Positions 18,414-28,221 of a stretch of DNA of 64,000 bases are shown piece after piece (the stretch's first letter is position 1; each line of letters starts with the position of its first letter). Both the position numbers and the translations under genes were made by a program. The stretch comes from Dyadobacter sp. CY312. Its GTDB lineage: Bacteria > Bacteroidota > Bacteroidia > Cytophagales > Spirosomataceae. The notes below the pieces were generated by a model. That model was not told where the DNA came from and did not search any database. It worked only from the letters and a program-made list of their open reading frames with translations. The stretch lies in the NCBI RefSeq assembly GCF_021390535.1, contig NZ_JAJUXG010000017.1:186001-250000 (forward strand). The letters run 5' to 3'.

Positions 18414-21383
18414 ATGAATCAGCATTACAAACAATTATTCTGTTTTGCCCTGTTACTCCTTCTCGGGAGTTCGTCGGCAAGAGCACAAATTACCGTTGGA
18501 GGTAAAGTTACAGATGCCAAAGATGGCTCGGAGCTACCGGGTGTAACGGTACTCGTAAAAGGCAGCTCAATGGGGACGCAATCGGATGCGTCGGGTCGTT
18601 ATTCACTTTCAAATGTGCCGGCTCAGGCAGTCCTTGTTTTTAGTTTCGTTGGTAAGCTTGCGAAGGAAGTACCGACCGAGAATCAGACAACCATTAATGT
18701 GACACTTGAAGACGACAGCCAGGATTTGACGGAGGTGGTTGTGATTGGTTATGGCTCTCAAAAGAAACAGGAACTTACCGGTTCTATCACTTCCATTTCT
18801 TCAAAAGACTTTCAGCAGGGAAACATTCAAAGTCCTGAGCAGCTCATTGTCGGAAAAGTAGCAGGGGTTTCGATCACTTCCAATAGCGGTCAGCCTGGTG
18901 TGGGAAGTACGATCCGTATCCGTGGTGGTGCTTCACTCAATGCAAGTAATGATCCGTTAATCGTGATCGATGGAGTACCATTAAGTGGAAATAAGATTGA
19001 CGGGGCACCTAGTCCACTGAGCCTGATCAACCCAAATGATATTGAAACTTTTACCGTATTAAAAGATGCGTCGGCAACTGCGATTTATGGCTCACGTGCT
19101 TCAAACGGTGTCATTTTGATTACGACCAAAAAAGGTAAAAGCGGCAGGCCGACTATTAATTTCAATACACAACTTGCGGTATCGAAAATTGGGAAAATGG
19201 TGGATGCGCTGGATGCCAATGAGTTCAGAACGTATGTTGAAACAAACGGAACGGATGCGCAAAAGGCAATATTGGGCACTGCTAATACCAACTGGCAGGA
19301 GGAAATATACCGTACCGGTATCAGTACAGACAATAACCTGAGCATTTCGGGAGCGTTGAAAAACATGCCATATCGGGTTTCTGCGGGTTATTTGCTACAA
19401 AACGGGATTCTGCTCACAGACAAACTACAACGTCCTTCGGCTTCGGTTAATATCAGTCCGAGATTGTTTAACAAGCATTTGAAAATAGACCTCAATCTTA
19501 AAGGAGCGATTACAAAATCGAATTATGCGAATCAGGGCGCAATTATCAACGCCGTTCAATTTGATCCTACGCAACCTGTAATGGACGAAACCAGTCCGTT
19601 TGGCGGATATTTTGAGTGGGTGACCAGAGATGAAGCTGGCGTAGCAACGCTTAATCCCAATGCCCCACGCAACCCTGTTTCATTGATCAAATTGCAGGAC
19701 AATCAAAATACAGTTCAGCGTAGTTTTGGTAATGTACAGTTCGATTACATGTTCCACTTCCTGCCAGATTTACATGCAAACCTGAACCTGGGTTATGACG
19801 TATCAAAAGGTAGGGGGACGATTTTTGTGCCTGAATATGCGGGACAGAGTTTCAGCACGCAGGGGCAAAACAACAGATCTCGCAATAGCGGGAATAACAA
19901 AGTTGCTGAGTTCTATTTAAACTATGTAAAGGATATTCCGGGAATTAAAAGTACCATTAATGCAACCGCAGGATATGGATACTACAACAACTCAACCACG
20001 AATTATTCTTTTGCCAATTTCAGCGCAAACGGTGATACAATCGCAGGTTCTCAGCCAAAATTTGCCTTTGACATTCCTGAAAATACGCTTATTTCATACT
20101 ACGGCCGATTAATTTATACCCTGGATGACAAGTACATTCTCGCAGGTTCGGTTCGTACTGACGGGTCGTCTCGTTTCTCTCCTGAAAATCGCTGGGGTGT
20201 TTTCCCTTCAGTTGCCCTTACATGGAGAATTAACAAGGAGAAATTCCTGAGTACTTCAAGCAAGCTGTCGGACCTGAAACTGAGATTGAGCTATGGAATC
20301 ACCGGTAATCAGGATGGTATCGCAAATTATTCTTATCTGGGGATTTACTCAATCAGCTCCAATGCTTCTCAATATCAGTTCGGGAATCAGTTTTACAACA
20401 TGACTGCGCCCGCTGCATACGATGCCAACATCAAATGGGAGCAAACTGCAACGGCCAATGCCGGTCTTGACTATGGTTTTTTTGACAATCGTTTGACAGG
20501 TAGTTTGGATGTTTATTTCAAAAAAACCAAAAATCTGTTAAACACCGTTCCTATTCCTATTGGGTCGAATTTCAGTAACCAGATCCTGACCAATGTAGGT
20601 AACATTGAAAACAAAGGAGTTGAATTTGCGATCAATGGAAATCCGGTGAGAACGAAGAATTTTAACTGGGATTTAGGATTCAATTTTACTTATAACAATA
20701 ATAAGATCACGAATCTTACTGCGGTTAGCGATCCTGAATTTGCTGGAAATTTGACAGGCGGAATTACAGGTGGAACAGGCCAGAGCATTCAAATTCATTC
20801 GGTGAATTACAACACTTTCTCTTACTACGTTTTCAAACAGGTGTATGATCAGGCAGGCAAACCGCTCGAAGGTGTATATGTGGATTTGAACGGAGATGGT
20901 GAGGTGAATCAGAAAGATCAGTATCGTTACAAATCGCCTTTCCCGAAAGTAATGCTCGGCTTCAATACGCAGTTGACGTACCAGAAATGGACCCTGAGTA
21001 CGATTCTGAGAGCAAATTTGGGCAACTACATGTACAACAACGTATCATCCAATTTTGGAGTTGAAAGAAACATCCTGAATCCGAACAACATCCTGGGTAA
21101 CAGCACAACGGATATTTATAAAACCGGATTCTTCAACAATCAGTATCAGTCGGATTATTATATTCAGAATGCATCTTTCCTGCGTATGGACAACATTGGA
21201 ATTGGCTACAATGCAGGACGTGTGTTAGGCAACAAAATGAATCTTCGCCTAAATGCAACCTGCCAGAACGTATTTGTAATGACAAAATATACGGGCCTGG
21301 ATCCAGAGGTGAATGGTGGTATCGATTACAACCTTTACCCACGCCCAAGAACCTTCGTGTTGGGATTGAATCTTGACTTTTAA
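18414..21383 (+). CDS. susC: SusC-like TonB-dependent outer-membrane transporter
   Basis: The 989-residue protein has a signal peptide (MNQHYKQLFCFALLLLLGSS...RAQ), a CarboxypepD_reg-like domain (about 25-105), then the SusC hallmark segment DLTEVVVIGYGSQKKQELTG and a plug ending near residue 240 (SRASNGVILITTKKGK). A 22-strand-type barrel fills the rest and the protein ends with a hydrophobic C-terminus finishing in Phe. No STN signalling domain is present. It imports oligosaccharides across the outer membrane using TonB energy, with the SusD partner encoded 26 bp downstream. The linked amylase and glycogen-binding-like regulator suggest maltooligosaccharides as substrate (inference). Confidence 0.95.
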   Translation: MNQHYKQLFCFALLLLLGSSSARAQITVGGKVTDAKDGSELPGVTVLVKGSSMGTQSDASGRYSLSNVPAQAVLVFSFVGKLAKEVPTENQTTINVTLEDDSQDLTEVVVIGYGSQKKQELTGSITSISSKDFQQGNIQSPEQLIVGKVAGVSITSNSGQPGVGSTIRIRGGASLNASNDPLIVIDGVPLSGNKIDGAPSPLSLINPNDIETFTVLKDASATAIYGSRASNGVILITTKKGKSGRPTINFNTQLAVSKIGKMVDALDANEFRTYVETNGTDAQKAILGTANTNWQEEIYRTGISTDNNLSISGALKNMPYRVSAGYLLQNGILLTDKLQRPSASVNISPRLFNKHLKIDLNLKGAITKSNYANQGAIINAVQFDPTQPVMDETSPFGGYFEWVTRDEAGVATLNPNAPRNPVSLIKLQDNQNTVQRSFGNVQFDYMFHFLPDLHANLNLGYDVSKGRGTIFVPEYAGQSFSTQGQNNRSRNSGNNKVAEFYLNYVKDIPGIKSTINATAGYGYYNNSTTNYSFANFSANGDTIAGSQPKFAFDIPENTLISYYGRLIYTLDDKYILAGSVRTDGSSRFSPENRWGVFPSVALTWRINKEKFLSTSSKLSDLKLRLSYGITGNQDGIANYSYLGIYSISSNASQYQFGNQFYNMTAPAAYDANIKWEQTATANAGLDYGFFDNRLTGSLDVYFKKTKNLLNTVPIPIGSNFSNQILTNVGNIENKGVEFAINGNPVRTKNFNWDLGFNFTYNNNKITNLTAVSDPEFAGNLTGGITGGTGQSIQIHSVNYNTFSYYVFKQVYDQAGKPLEGVYVDLNGDGEVNQKDQYRYKSPFPKVMLGFNTQLTYQKWTLSTILRANLGNYMYNNVSSNFGVERNILNPNNILGNSTTDIYKTGFFNNQYQSDYYIQNASFLRMDNIGIGYNAGRVLGNKMNLRLNATCQNVFVMTKYTGLDPEVNGGIDYNLYPRPRTFVLGLNLDF

Positions 21384-21409
21384 TTTATCGATTTCTAATT
21401 AATTGGAAT

Positions 21410-22984
21410 ATGAAAATTTTCTTAAAAACACTAGCTGTTTCGGCATTGCTGTTCGGGTCAGTTTCCTGCCACAACGACCTCGACCTTGCGCCAACTAACT
21501 CTATAACAGCGGATATTGCTTACAAATCACTTGCGGATTATAAACTGGTTCTTGCCAAGGTATATGGAAGTTATGCATTGGCAGGAAATACCGGAATAAC
21601 CACCTCTGATCTTGCTGGCATTGATCCGGGACAAGCCGATTTTCTCCGGCTTTTCTGGAACGCGCAGGAACTTTCTACCGATGAAGCAGCCTGCGTATGG
21701 AATGATCCGGGTATCCCGGATTTTCACAATCTGAACTGGACAGCCGGAAACGTTTTGCTGAGCGCGTTGTATAACCGCAGTCTGTTTCATGTAACGGTTT
21801 GTAATGAGTTCATACGTGAATCTTCAGACGAAAAGCTGAGTGCGCGGGGAATTACCGGGGCTGATGCAGAGGAGATTCGCCTGTACCGGTCTGAGGCAAG
21901 GTTTCTAAGGGCATTTCAATATTGGGTGCTGATCGATTTGTTTGGAAACCCTCCGTTTGTTACCGAAAATGATCCGATTGGGAAATACATTCCGCCGCAG
22001 ATCAAACGTGCCGATCTTTTTGCATACATCGAATCGGAACTTAAAGCAGTGGAAACGTCCCTGGCTGATCCTAAAAAGAATGAATACGGCCGTGTGGACA
22101 AAGCTGCATCCTGGGCTCTTTTGGCAAGATTGTATCTCAATGCAGAGGTATATTTGGGTAAAGGTCAGGGCAAATATTCGGAGGCAATTACATATTCTGA
22201 TAAGGTGATCAAGTCGGGATATTCGCTTATGCCGGAATACAAGCATCTTTTCCTTGCGGATAACGACGTGAATAATCCCGAAGTGCTCTTATCAATCAAC
22301 TACGATGGGGTAAGAACACAGAACAATGGTGGTACAACTTTCATTATTAATGCAGCAATTAATGCAGCCATGAACCCGTCGTCATTTGGTGTTCCAAACG
22401 GTGGATGGGGCGGTAACCGTACGACGAAAAATCTGCCATTACTATTTGGCGATTACAGCGGCGCCAAAGACAAACGTGCCATGTTTTTTGGTACTAAAAT
22501 AGAAATGGAAGATCCGGCAGTATTCACTGATGGTCTTGCTATTACCAAGTTTCGGAATGTAAGCAGAACTGGTATTACAGCGCCTTCTGCTGGTGGATCG
22601 TTTTCTTCCGTAGATTTTCCGTTGTTCAGGCTCGCTGAGATGTATCTCACCTATGCCGAAGCAGTAAAACGTGGTGGTACGGGAGGGAGTGAAGCAACTG
22701 CTGTCAGCTACATCAACAAACTGCGTGAGCGTGCTTATGGAAATACAACGGGCAATGTTACGGCGGTAAGTCTGAATGATATTCTGGATGAAAGAGGCCG
22801 TGAGTTTTATTGGGAAGCGCATCGACGCACCGACCTTGTTCGCTATGGATTGCTTACTTCCGGAAGTTACCTGTGGCCATGGAAAGGTGGAGTGAAAGAA
22901 GGAAGAGGTGTGGCGGAAAGCTTCAACCTGTTCCCGATACCAGCAACTGATCTGATCGCTAACCCTAATCTTGTACAGAACTAA
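21410..22984 (+). CDS. susD: SusD/RagB-family substrate-binding lipoprotein
   Basis: This 524-residue protein has a lipoprotein signal with lipobox SVSC at about residue 20, followed by HNDLDLAPTN as in SusD proteins. The N-terminal SusD-like helical region and the C-terminal RagB region (DERGREFYWEAHRRTDLVRYG near the end) are both recognisable. It forms the surface lid of the SusC transporter and captures the glycan. Its TAA stop shares an A with the ATG of the next gene (TAATG at 22982-22986), so translation of the two is probably coupled. Confidence 0.95.
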   Translation: MKIFLKTLAVSALLFGSVSCHNDLDLAPTNSITADIAYKSLADYKLVLAKVYGSYALAGNTGITTSDLAGIDPGQADFLRLFWNAQELSTDEAACVWNDPGIPDFHNLNWTAGNVLLSALYNRSLFHVTVCNEFIRESSDEKLSARGITGADAEEIRLYRSEARFLRAFQYWVLIDLFGNPPFVTENDPIGKYIPPQIKRADLFAYIESELKAVETSLADPKKNEYGRVDKAASWALLARLYLNAEVYLGKGQGKYSEAITYSDKVIKSGYSLMPEYKHLFLADNDVNNPEVLLSINYDGVRTQNNGGTTFIINAAINAAMNPSSFGVPNGGWGGNRTTKNLPLLFGDYSGAKDKRAMFFGTKIEMEDPAVFTDGLAITKFRNVSRTGITAPSAGGSFSSVDFPLFRLAEMYLTYAEAVKRGGTGGSEATAVSYINKLRERAYGNTTGNVTAVSLNDILDERGREFYWEAHRRTDLVRYGLLTSGSYLWPWKGGVKEGRGVAESFNLFPIPATDLIANPNLVQN

Positions 22985-24027
22985 TGATAAAAGATATAAA
23001 AATTTCTTTGCTAGGACTGGCTGCCCTCATGGCTCTCGCATCCTGCGAAAAAGATGAAGTGCAAACCATTGCATCTATCAGCAATGCGCCGGTAATAACG
23101 GTAAGCAAACAGACACTGGTACTTACCAACCAGGATGCAGAAAAGGAAGCTGTACAATTCTCCTGGACTCCGGTGGACTATGGTTACCAGAGCGTGGTCA
23201 ACTACACCATTCAGTTGGATAAAAAAGGCAATAACTTCGCAAAGCCGGCGGAAATTGCGGGTGGAAGTTTGTTGAAAAAATCTCTGACAACAGCGGAAAT
23301 CAATAGTCTGTTGATCAATAAACTAAAACTGAATGCAGGGCAATTGGCCGAAATTGAAGCGCGTGTGGTGTCGTCGCTGGGTGCTTTGGCGCCAGGTGTG
23401 AACGCCACCTCAGCCGTAACGGGTTTGTCGGTAACACCTTATTTTGTTGTGATCGTTTATCCATCCATTTACGTACCGGGCAGTCATCAGGGTTGGGCTC
23501 CTGATAAAGCGCCAAAGCTGGTTTCGATTAAGGATGATAAATTATACGAAGGATATGTTTATTTTCCGGACGCAAGTAATGAATTCAAATTTACCAATGG
23601 ACCAAACTGGGATGAGGGCGACTATGGTTCGGCTGGTCCTGGAAAACTGGGGAAAGGTGATAACCTGAAACAAGTTGGAGCCGGGTATTATTTAGTTAAA
23701 GCCAACTTAAATACATTAACCTGGTCGTCGTTGAAAACGATTTGGGGGGTGATAGGTTCGGCAACCAAAGGTGGTTGGGATGCAGATCAGGATTTAATGT
23801 TCGATCCGAAAGACGGCCTTTGGAAAGCAGAACTTGTATTGAAAGAAGGAGAAATTAAGTTCAGAGCCAATGACGACTGGGCACTTGCTTATGGTGATGG
23901 AAATGCAGATGGCGTACCAGATATGCTGGATAATAACAACATTAAAGTTGAAGCGGCGGGTACATACATTTTGAGCCTGAACCTGAGCAATGCTGGTAAT
24001 TTCACTTATACGCTTACCAAAAAATAA
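22984..24027 (+). CDS. SusE/SusF-like surface glycan-binding lipoprotein
   Basis: The 347-residue protein has a lipoprotein signal with lipobox LASC (Cys at 21), then a SusE-type N-terminal domain (about 25-150) followed by two starch-binding-like modules. These open with YVPGSHQGWAPDKAPKL and IGSATKGGWDADQDLMF and contain FKFTNGPNW and IKFRANDDW. SusE/F proteins hold starch at the cell surface without cleaving it. It overlaps susD by one base and precedes the amylase gene by 29 bp, in a classical susCDE-amylase order. Confidence 0.88.
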   Translation: MIKDIKISLLGLAALMALASCEKDEVQTIASISNAPVITVSKQTLVLTNQDAEKEAVQFSWTPVDYGYQSVVNYTIQLDKKGNNFAKPAEIAGGSLLKKSLTTAEINSLLINKLKLNAGQLAEIEARVVSSLGALAPGVNATSAVTGLSVTPYFVVIVYPSIYVPGSHQGWAPDKAPKLVSIKDDKLYEGYVYFPDASNEFKFTNGPNWDEGDYGSAGPGKLGKGDNLKQVGAGYYLVKANLNTLTWSSLKTIWGVIGSATKGGWDADQDLMFDPKDGLWKAELVLKEGEIKFRANDDWALAYGDGNADGVPDMLDNNNIKVEAAGTYILSLNLSNAGNFTYTLTKK

Positions 24028-24056
24028 TTATAATTAACCTAGAATAAGCCGTCGGT

Positions 24057-25616
24057 ATGACAATTCAACAGATTAGAAAAACCGGCCTGCTACTGTTGTG
24101 GTTCCTCATTGGGGGAGCCACAACTCAGGCTCAGGTGACAAAACCTCCGGGAGTTTGTTACGAAATATTTGTCCGGTCTTTTGCAGATTCCAACGGTGAC
24201 GGTATTGGCGATATCAACGGCATCACATCCAAGCTCGACTATTTAAAGGATCTGGGAATAGATGCGATCTGGCTCACGCCAATTGGTAAATCTCCCACGT
24301 ACCACAAATACGATGTGGTCGATTACAAACAGATTGATCCGGAATATGGTACGTTGGCAGACATGAAAAATCTGATTGCTGAGGCTCATAAAAGAAACAT
24401 CAGAATTGTGAAAGATCTGGTTGTGAATCACACCAGCAATCAGCATCCCTGGTTTTTGGAAGCTCAAAAAGGCAAGGACAATCCTTATCGTGATTATTAC
24501 GTATGGCTTTCACAAAAGGCAATTGACTCACTAGGGATTGCTACGCGTGAAAAATCCGGTGATTCCTGGGAAGTGAATCCGTGGCATGCCGTAAAAGATG
24601 GGGGAGCGGAGAAATATTATGGGTTGTTTTGGAGCGGGATGCCCGATCTTAATTTTGATAATCCTAAGGTGCGGGAAGAAATATATTCCGTTGCCAAATT
24701 CTGGCTGCAGGAAGTGGGTATTGATGGTTTCAGGTTAGATGCTGCCAAACACATTTATCCGGATTGGGAAGCTGAAAAAAGTCAGGCGTTTTGGGTTGAG
24801 TTCCGTGAAAAAGTGACAAGCTACAAGCCTGATGTGTATCTGGTGGGGGAGATTTGGACTACGCCTGATAAAGTGGCTCCTTACTTCAAAGGTTTACCTG
24901 CCAATTTCAATATTGATGCATCTCTTGCTATTCAGAAAATACTGGGAAAAGGAGAGCAGTCTGATCTGATTATTCAGCTACTGAATACTTATGCTGAATA
25001 CAAAAAAGTGAATCCTGATTTTGTGGATGCGACTATTACCGGAAATCATGATCAGCTCAGGATCGGGACAGCTGTGAATGGGAATATTGACAAAATGAAA
25101 ATGGCGGCAGCTTTGCTACTAACACTTCCCGGCGAACCTTATCTGTATTATGGTGAAGAAATTGGCATGTTGGGAAACAAACCAGATGAAAATATTCGCG
25201 AACCTTTTTTGTGGAAGGCAAAGAATGAGGATAAGAATCGTACATCATGGATGAAACCTGAGTATTCAACAGATGAGAAAGTTCGGAATTTGGAATTGCA
25301 AAAAGCCGATCCGAATTCAATTTACAATTATTACAAAAAGCTGTTGAAGTTTCGAAGAAGCCAGCCAGCCATGTATCAGGTGACTCCTGCCAATCTTGCT
25401 GAAAGTGGAATTAAAGAAGTTTATATTCTTTCATTTATTCGTCCTGCTGCTGGCAGTGATTTACTGGTGATTCACAATACCAGTGATCAGGTGAAAACAG
25501 TGAAACTTCCTGAGAAATACAAGTCGGGCAAGGCAGTTTTTCAGTCTTCCGGTCTGGTTGCCGTTAAAGCGGGGAGTGTGAAAATTCCCGCTTATGGATC
25601 GGTTGTTTTGAAATAA
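24057..25616 (+). CDS. GH13 alpha-amylase family enzyme, exported
   Basis: This 519-residue protein has an N-terminal signal peptide ending near ATTQAQ and no lipobox. All GH13 regions are present: DLVVNHT (120-126), GFRLDAAKH with nucleophile D228, GEIW with acid/base E265, and TGNHDQ with stabiliser D332. The opening DSNGDGIGDINGI matches oligosaccharide-acting subfamilies (SusA-like neopullulanase, oligo-1,6-glucosidase), so debranching or maltooligosaccharide hydrolysis is possible. It probably acts in the periplasm on glucans imported by the SusCD pair. It is the last gene of the operon and is followed by a bidirectional terminator. Confidence 0.93.
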   Translation: MTIQQIRKTGLLLLWFLIGGATTQAQVTKPPGVCYEIFVRSFADSNGDGIGDINGITSKLDYLKDLGIDAIWLTPIGKSPTYHKYDVVDYKQIDPEYGTLADMKNLIAEAHKRNIRIVKDLVVNHTSNQHPWFLEAQKGKDNPYRDYYVWLSQKAIDSLGIATREKSGDSWEVNPWHAVKDGGAEKYYGLFWSGMPDLNFDNPKVREEIYSVAKFWLQEVGIDGFRLDAAKHIYPDWEAEKSQAFWVEFREKVTSYKPDVYLVGEIWTTPDKVAPYFKGLPANFNIDASLAIQKILGKGEQSDLIIQLLNTYAEYKKVNPDFVDATITGNHDQLRIGTAVNGNIDKMKMAAALLLTLPGEPYLYYGEEIGMLGNKPDENIREPFLWKAKNEDKNRTSWMKPEYSTDEKVRNLELQKADPNSIYNYYKKLLKFRRSQPAMYQVTPANLAESGIKEVYILSFIRPAAGSDLLVIHNTSDQVKTVKLPEKYKSGKAVFQSSGLVAVKAGSVKIPAYGSVVLK

Positions 25617-25632
25617 ATATTGTTCTAAAATC

Positions 25633-25673
25633 AAAAAAGCAGATCGCACCTTATCGGTATGATCTGCTTTTTT
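25633..25673. terminator. Bidirectional terminator between amylase and TonB receptor genes
   Basis: Arms AAAAAAGCAGATC (25633-25645) and GATCTGCTTTTTT (25661-25673) pair perfectly, with T-runs on both strands. The element lies between two convergent genes and fits intrinsic termination for both. Confidence 0.85.
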
Positions 25674-25690
25674 TGTTGAATTCGTTTTTA

Positions 25691-28138
25691 TCAACCCCCG
25701 GATTTTACATTCTTCTGATCGTCGTTACTAATTTTACGACTGTTAGAACTCTTGATCAATCCGCCAAATTCCCAGTTGAGTGAGAGCCTTACTGATCGCA
25801 TCAAACGTCTGTTGCGGAAAGTAGAGTCAAAATCAGTTGATCTTACAATTTCGTTTCTCGACAAATAACTGCCGAATGGACTTACGGTTGTGAGGCTTAT
25901 AGTTAGTTTTTTAGACGGTATTTCCTTTTTTGCTGAGAAACTGTAATAGAACCACGAAGATTCATAGCCTTGCAAGGTGATGCTTTTTGCATCGTAATCA
26001 CCATACAATTGAACACTGTAATTGTTCCGTAGTTTCCAGCTGCTGTTCACATTGATTCCCCAAGCCATGCCTTCGTTGCTGATATTGAGTGCCCCACTGC
26101 GGAATTGTGCATGACGTACATTGGCATTGCTATTCACTTTCCAGTTGGGCAACATTGCGAATGAAGTTGAGAAATTCACACCGTATTGCGCATTGGAAGC
26201 CAGGTTTTGCATGGTCGAAATGACCGCACCGTTTTCAACTATTCTGGCAATGTTTTCAATGGAGTTGTTCGTTTTTCTGCCAAATAAGGAAAAATTCAGA
26301 AACAGGTCTTTATCCGTTTGCAAAGCATATGTAAACTCTGCCTGGTTTACTTCTTCTGGCCTCAGGTCAGGATTTCCAACTGAGATATTATTGGGGTCCT
26401 GGCTGTTGGTATTCGGGTTCAAGTCCCACAATGAAGGCCGGGAAATGCGTTTTGTGTAACTTAATGTGAGGTTGTTATTCGCATTGAGCTTTTTGAATAA
26501 AGTAGCACTCGGAACAAAATTCCAGAAATCATTCTTGAAGGTAGTGCCCGCAATACGCTGTTTCCCTTCCAGAAAAGTCCCTTCTACACGTGCTCCTGCA
26601 TGCACAGCCCAGCCACTGTTCCATTTCAATTTGATCTGGGTATATGCAGCCAGTACATCCTGGCTGAAATCGAAAATGTCTGAGCGGGCAGGAACAGGAA
26701 CTACAACATCGGGCTGGTTGCTGCTACTTTCCCTTACATCGTAACTGGTACCGCCACTTCTCAGGATAGCTTTTAAACCACTTTCAAGTGCATGTCTGCC
26801 TGACTCCGCCAGGGGTAATATGTAGTCGGCCTGAAAAGTCCATTCATTATTTTCTGTACGATTGTCATTCAATTCCCTGTAAACCGGAATCTGCTCGCGG
26901 TTGGTTTGAAGCGAATTATAATTAAAATCGTCGGTGGAACGGTTGTGCTGCGCCATCAGGTAAAGCTCTTCTCCCGGTTTTTTGAATTTTCTGGTATAGC
27001 CAAGATTCAGATCAAATCCTTTACTCGGGGCGGTGGTTGTTGCACTTTGGCGGTATTCGTCCAGTAATGCACCGGAAGGTGAGTAAAGCCGGTTGAGCTG
27101 CTCGCTGTTTTCTGGCCACCTGCCAAGCCATCCATTCACGGAGAAGTTGAAAAGATTAAGTGAATCAGGAGTGAATTCAATCTGAACGTCTCCTGAGCTA
27201 TGCGGATTGGTATTGTCGCTGGTAGTTTCCTGCAAAAGCCGCCCTGTCGGCATCCCATTTCCGAAAGATGTCCTTTCCAGGCTTGTCAGTTCTTTGTCCC
27301 TGAATCGGTGAATGTGCAACGTGGAATTGATATTCCATTTGTCACGATTTATCGAAAGTCGTGGATTTATGGCTTGTTCAAGATTTCCTCCCACAAGTTC
27401 CAGTGTGCCGCTTACGCTTTTCTGTCCTTTTTTTGTAATGATGTTAATAACCCCTGCCGCGCCTTCTGCATCGTAGCGTGCTGACGGACTGGTGATTACT
27501 TCCACTGATTTGATAGAGCCAGCCGGCATCATGTTCAGGGCGTCGCCCGGGCTCCTTGCCATTTGTCCCGAATATTTTCCGTTAATGAGAATACGCAGGT
27601 TAGAGTTTCCACGCATGGTTACGTTTCCCGCTGCGTCTACATTCAGAATCGGTGCCTTCCGTAATACATCGGCAGCAGTCCCTCCGTTGTTGCTAATGTC
27701 TTTTTCTGCATTATAAATGAGCATGCCGGGTTGTTGTTCCACCAGTTGGCGGCTGCCCGTGATGGTTACTGTTTTTAATTCATTTACATCCGGATTTAGG
27801 AATATTTTACCAAAATCAAAAATAGCTTTTTCCTGACTCACATTGAACGGCAGGTTCTTTTGTCCGTAACCTACGAACGATAAATTCAGGAAATAGGAAC
27901 CTTCCGAAATATCCGCTGACTTGAACAGTCCGTTTTCATCGGAATAGGTGAGGGCTACTACTTTTTTCTCATTATCAAGAATACTGATGGTTGCAAACTC
28001 GATATTCTTTCTGGTAGCAGAATCGGCGATTATACCTTTTACCAGGAAGGGATTGACCTGCTGTGCTCTTAATTTTGAGAAAGTACAAAGGCATAAAAAT
28101 GCTGTGCAGAAAAATAAAATTCTGTAATAATAACGCAT
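25691..28138 (-). CDS. TonB-dependent receptor-like outer-membrane beta-barrel protein
   Basis: The 815-residue protein has a signal peptide (MRYYYRILFFCTAFLCLCTF...RAQ), a carboxypeptidase-regulatory-like domain (about 30-115; GIIADSATRKNIEFATISI), then a plug-like region (ELKTVTITGSRQLVEQQPG; MRGNSNLRILINGKYSG; AEGAAGVINIITKKG) and a barrel of the OMP_b-brl_3 type (LRPEEVNQAEFTY, SYTKRISRPSLWDLNP). It is last in a minus-strand series after the PepSY protein, 84 bp away. The position suggests involvement in siderophore or metal traffic, but this subfamily often has no known substrate. The ATG at 28138 directly begins the signal peptide. Confidence 0.85.
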   Translation of the reverse strand: MRYYYRILFFCTAFLCLCTFSKLRAQQVNPFLVKGIIADSATRKNIEFATISILDNEKKVVALTYSDENGLFKSADISEGSYFLNLSFVGYGQKNLPFNVSQEKAIFDFGKIFLNPDVNELKTVTITGSRQLVEQQPGMLIYNAEKDISNNGGTAADVLRKAPILNVDAAGNVTMRGNSNLRILINGKYSGQMARSPGDALNMMPAGSIKSVEVITSPSARYDAEGAAGVINIITKKGQKSVSGTLELVGGNLEQAINPRLSINRDKWNINSTLHIHRFRDKELTSLERTSFGNGMPTGRLLQETTSDNTNPHSSGDVQIEFTPDSLNLFNFSVNGWLGRWPENSEQLNRLYSPSGALLDEYRQSATTTAPSKGFDLNLGYTRKFKKPGEELYLMAQHNRSTDDFNYNSLQTNREQIPVYRELNDNRTENNEWTFQADYILPLAESGRHALESGLKAILRSGGTSYDVRESSSNQPDVVVPVPARSDIFDFSQDVLAAYTQIKLKWNSGWAVHAGARVEGTFLEGKQRIAGTTFKNDFWNFVPSATLFKKLNANNNLTLSYTKRISRPSLWDLNPNTNSQDPNNISVGNPDLRPEEVNQAEFTYALQTDKDLFLNFSLFGRKTNNSIENIARIVENGAVISTMQNLASNAQYGVNFSTSFAMLPNWKVNSNANVRHAQFRSGALNISNEGMAWGINVNSSWKLRNNYSVQLYGDYDAKSITLQGYESSWFYYSFSAKKEIPSKKLTISLTTVSPFGSYLSRNEIVRSTDFDSTFRNRRLMRSVRLSLNWEFGGLIKSSNSRKISNDDQKNVKSGG

Positions 28139-28188
28139 GGCTAATAGTTAGATGCTGGGTTTGGATGTACCCGACTTGTTATGAGCAG

Positions 28189-28210
28189 GCAATTACGGAA
28201 AAATAATTGC
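28189..28210 (-). other. Short hairpin between xusC-like and TonB receptor genes
   Basis: GCAATTA (28189-28195) and TAATTGC (28204-28210) form a 7-bp stem in the 83-bp spacer just after the PepSY gene stop. It is AT-rich and weak. It could allow partial termination or processing between the two genes. Confidence 0.3.
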
Positions 28211-28221
28211 TTGTTGAGATT